DNA from: Lachnospiraceae bacterium
GTDB lineage: Bacteria; Bacillota; Clostridia; Lachnospirales; Lachnospiraceae
DNA length: 64,000 bases
Direction: 5' to 3'
Assembly: GCA_017940415.1 (NCBI GenBank)
Contig: JAGAYR010000016.1
Location: 124,001 to 188,000, forward strand
Positions 62,547-64,000 of the stretch are shown here, piece by piece; the stretch's first letter is position 1, and the number at the start of each line of letters is the position of its first letter. The notes under the pieces are model-generated. The model had not been told where the DNA came from and searched no databases. It worked only from the letters and a program-made list of their open reading frames with translations. The position numbers were made by a program, and so were the translations under genes.

Positions 62547-62570
62547 AACCGGTTCCATACGGAACCGGTT
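62547..62570. terminator. Hairpin after the RCC1-like gene
   Basis: AACCGGTTCC pairs with GGAACCGGTT across ATAC. On the minus strand it follows the RCC1-like gene by 21 bp but is trailed only by a weak T-rich run, so it is a modest terminator or a dyad site. Confidence 0.5.
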
Positions 62571-62591
62571 CGCTTAACTGTCTTATTCCAC

Positions 62592-64000
62592 TCAAAACGT
62601 TATCAGTTCACCGTCATACGTAGATACCAGATGTACTGCATTAGACAGATACATTCCCGATCTGTCGCTGAATTCGCTCACACCTTCTTCGGTTCTCCCT
62701 CCGAATTCGTCATAGAGGGCTATCTTCCCATCGGAACCGAATGTGAAGATCATGCATGAATAAAAAAGCTGTCCCTGCATAGCTCTGGGCGGATAATAAT
62801 ATATCAGATAAGATCTTCCTTCAATTTTCGTAACATAGTAGCTTTTCCACCCCGCACTGGGCAGAGCAAACATACTTCTCCAATATTCTGTTCCGTCAGC
62901 TGCGGTTAAATAAATGTTCCCTATTCCCTGTGTATCATTTACTATAGCGGAATAATCCACGGTCAGAACGTCATCTGTACCGTCTCCGTCAAAATCTCCG
63001 GTATATGTGATAACGTCATCCGCCTTCGCAAAAGATGACATATCAATATCACCATCTCCGAAGCTCAACTCAGTAACAGTCTCCGGTTTGATAATATTAT
63101 CGGAGTTTATGATATCCAGCTCGCTGTCAGTCATATAACATGCCGCAAGCATTGAGCAGGGATATTCATTCCTGTCCATCCATCTGGCTATGCCATCCGT
63201 ACCTGACGATTCCGTATAAAGAAAACGTCCGTCAGCCGTCACGCCGAATATGAAAAACGGAGTAACTTGTAAATATCTGACATTCGTCCAATTCTCGGCA
63301 TCCTCATATTGTGGAGTTTGTTCATATACTTCAACTACTACGGTTCCGTCATCTTTTAACCCTGCGGTAATATATAGCTGTGCCGATATTTGGATAATGT
63401 TATTCCAGTTATTTATATCAGAAGCAAGGTAATATGCGTTCGATACTGTGAGCAGTCTTCCGTCTTCGGTCAGCCCGAAGGGGGCAAGTCCGTCCGCTAT
63501 ATAAGCTACATCTGCCCAGCTTTCCGTCTTGGAATAGAGGTTATTATCATAGGTCTGTTCAACAGGGTTCAGATAAACCTTACCGTCACTGTAAAGTGCA
63601 ATTTCCGGTATTGAATCCGAGTCATTGTACGCTATCTGAACCACCCGCGACCAATCGATCCAATCCAAAGCGTCAGAACAAACCCACTTGCCGTCAGAAC
63701 GTATAGCCCAGCAATCGGGAGATGTAAAATACATGTCCTCTACATGTCCGTTATATTGACTAAGTTCATCGTAGAAAGGTCCGATCACTCCCTCAGAAAG
63801 ATCTACACATTCTCCGCAAAAAACATCAAAAGCACTGACTGTTCCCGAGTCATCAAGCATAAAAATCTGCCACCCGTTTCTGAAGATTGCATTCACATTT
63901 TCAACGCCGGGTAAATATCCGTAATCCACAGCACCCCCGCCATAATTCATCACATAATAAACTCTGTTGTCGGTCGTGATATATGCAACATAACTCTCAC
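62592..64000 (-). CDS. RCC1-like beta-propeller protein (5' end cut by window edge)
   Basis: The frame is open to the right edge, so the start is outside the window and at least 469 residues are visible. Repeated segments such as DDSGTVSAF, RSDGKWV, YSDGKVYL, TEDGRLL, KDDGTVVVEV and TADGRFLY recur about every 45-60 residues, the blade pattern of RCC1-like propellers. A C-terminal domain contains the FG-GAP-like calcium loop DFDGDGTDDV and a beta-rich end. No catalytic motif is seen; it is probably an exported or surface protein, but the signal peptide would lie outside the window. The gene precedes the LacI-type regulator on the same strand, with a hairpin between. Confidence 0.7.
   Translation of the reverse strand, partial: ESYVAYITTDNRVYYVMNYGGGAVDYGYLPGVENVNAIFRNGWQIFMLDDSGTVSAFDVFCGECVDLSEGVIGPFYDELSQYNGHVEDMYFTSPDCWAIRSDGKWVCSDALDWIDWSRVVQIAYNDSDSIPEIALYSDGKVYLNPVEQTYDNNLYSKTESWADVAYIADGLAPFGLTEDGRLLTVSNAYYLASDINNWNNIIQISAQLYITAGLKDDGTVVVEVYEQTPQYEDAENWTNVRYLQVTPFFIFGVTADGRFLYTESSGTDGIARWMDRNEYPCSMLAACYMTDSELDIINSDNIIKPETVTELSFGDGDIDMSSFAKADDVITYTGDFDGDGTDDVLTVDYSAIVNDTQGIGNIYLTAADGTEYWRSMFALPSAGWKSYYVTKIEGRSYLIYYYPPRAMQGQLFYSCMIFTFGSDGKIALYDEFGGRTEEGVSEFSDRSGMYLSNAVHLVSTYDGELITF

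Noticed and set aside
1-64000. CRISPR arrays, insertion sequences, prophage or integrase genes
   Set aside because: No regularly spaced repeats, transposase motifs, phage structural genes or attachment-site duplications were seen by eye.

Overview
The window reads as a stretch of chromosome from an anaerobic Clostridia, most likely a rumen or gut Lachnospiraceae (Butyrivibrio-like). The basis is the moderate GC content, strong AGGAGG-type ribosome sites, a SAM-I riboswitch on metK, a cellobiose 2-epimerase very like the Ruminococcus type, a long eukaryote-like IleRS, and families typical of that group (DUF6020, DUF6056, DUF4430 with an ECF S-component, RTX-like calcium-binding proteins). I saw no mobile element, prophage, CRISPR array or rRNA. 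Almost all genes lie on the minus strand. The plus-strand exceptions are a FliD-like gene, a diguanylate cyclase, a DUF6056 protein, an exo/endonuclease-phosphatase, the DUF4430/ECF pair and one tRNA-Ser.

Layout, left to right. 1-4.8 kb: a two-component system driving an ABC/FtsX exporter, with two BceR-type boxes in front of the exporter genes. 4.8-14 kb: GH31 alpha-glucosidase, guaA, the isolated FliD-like gene behind a sigma-28-like promoter, then SAM riboswitch-metK-glf and murA. 14-26.3 kb: an acyltransferase, a degenerate GH9-like lipoprotein, a calcium-binding protein, then ileS-glgP-hydratase-sseB. 26.5-28 kb: a membrane diguanylate cyclase. 28.2-35.5 kb: a tightly coupled operon of two paralogous multi-pass membrane proteins, a DUF6020 protein, a HAD phosphatase, a PTS Enzyme I lacking its HPr-docking domain, and an EamA transporter. 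35.6-42.5 kb: another overlapping operon, trkA-trkH-fruK-ptsI-MATE, with a full-length Enzyme I. 42.6-47.2 kb: a DUF6056 protein facing an operon of ATP-grasp ligase, amino-acid racemase and Mur ligase, which looks like a D-amino-acid wall module. 47.3-53.8 kb: an EEP protein, pgi, a glycogen debranching enzyme, the DUF4430/ECF pair and tRNA-Ser(CGA). 53.8-56.6 kb: blaI-blaR1-like pair whose sensor domain is a degenerate M23 module. 56.7-62.5 kb: a LacI-controlled ABC sugar importer with cellobiose 2-epimerase. 62.6 kb to the edge: an RCC1-like protein cut by the window end.

Functionally, the window combines alpha-glucan metabolism (GH31, glycogen phosphorylase, debranching enzyme, Pgi), beta-glucan or beta-mannan disaccharide uptake and epimerisation, PTS phosphotransfer (two unlike Enzyme I proteins and a 1-phosphofructokinase), and cell-envelope work (murA, glf, Mur ligase module, multi-pass envelope proteins, BceRS-like and BlaRI-like stress circuits). 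The signals I find most worth following are the docking-domain-less Enzyme I, the ligase/racemase/Mur ligase operon, the nested 42-bp palindrome in front of blaI, and the M56-M23 fusion. All assignments come from reading motifs by eye; no database search was possible.
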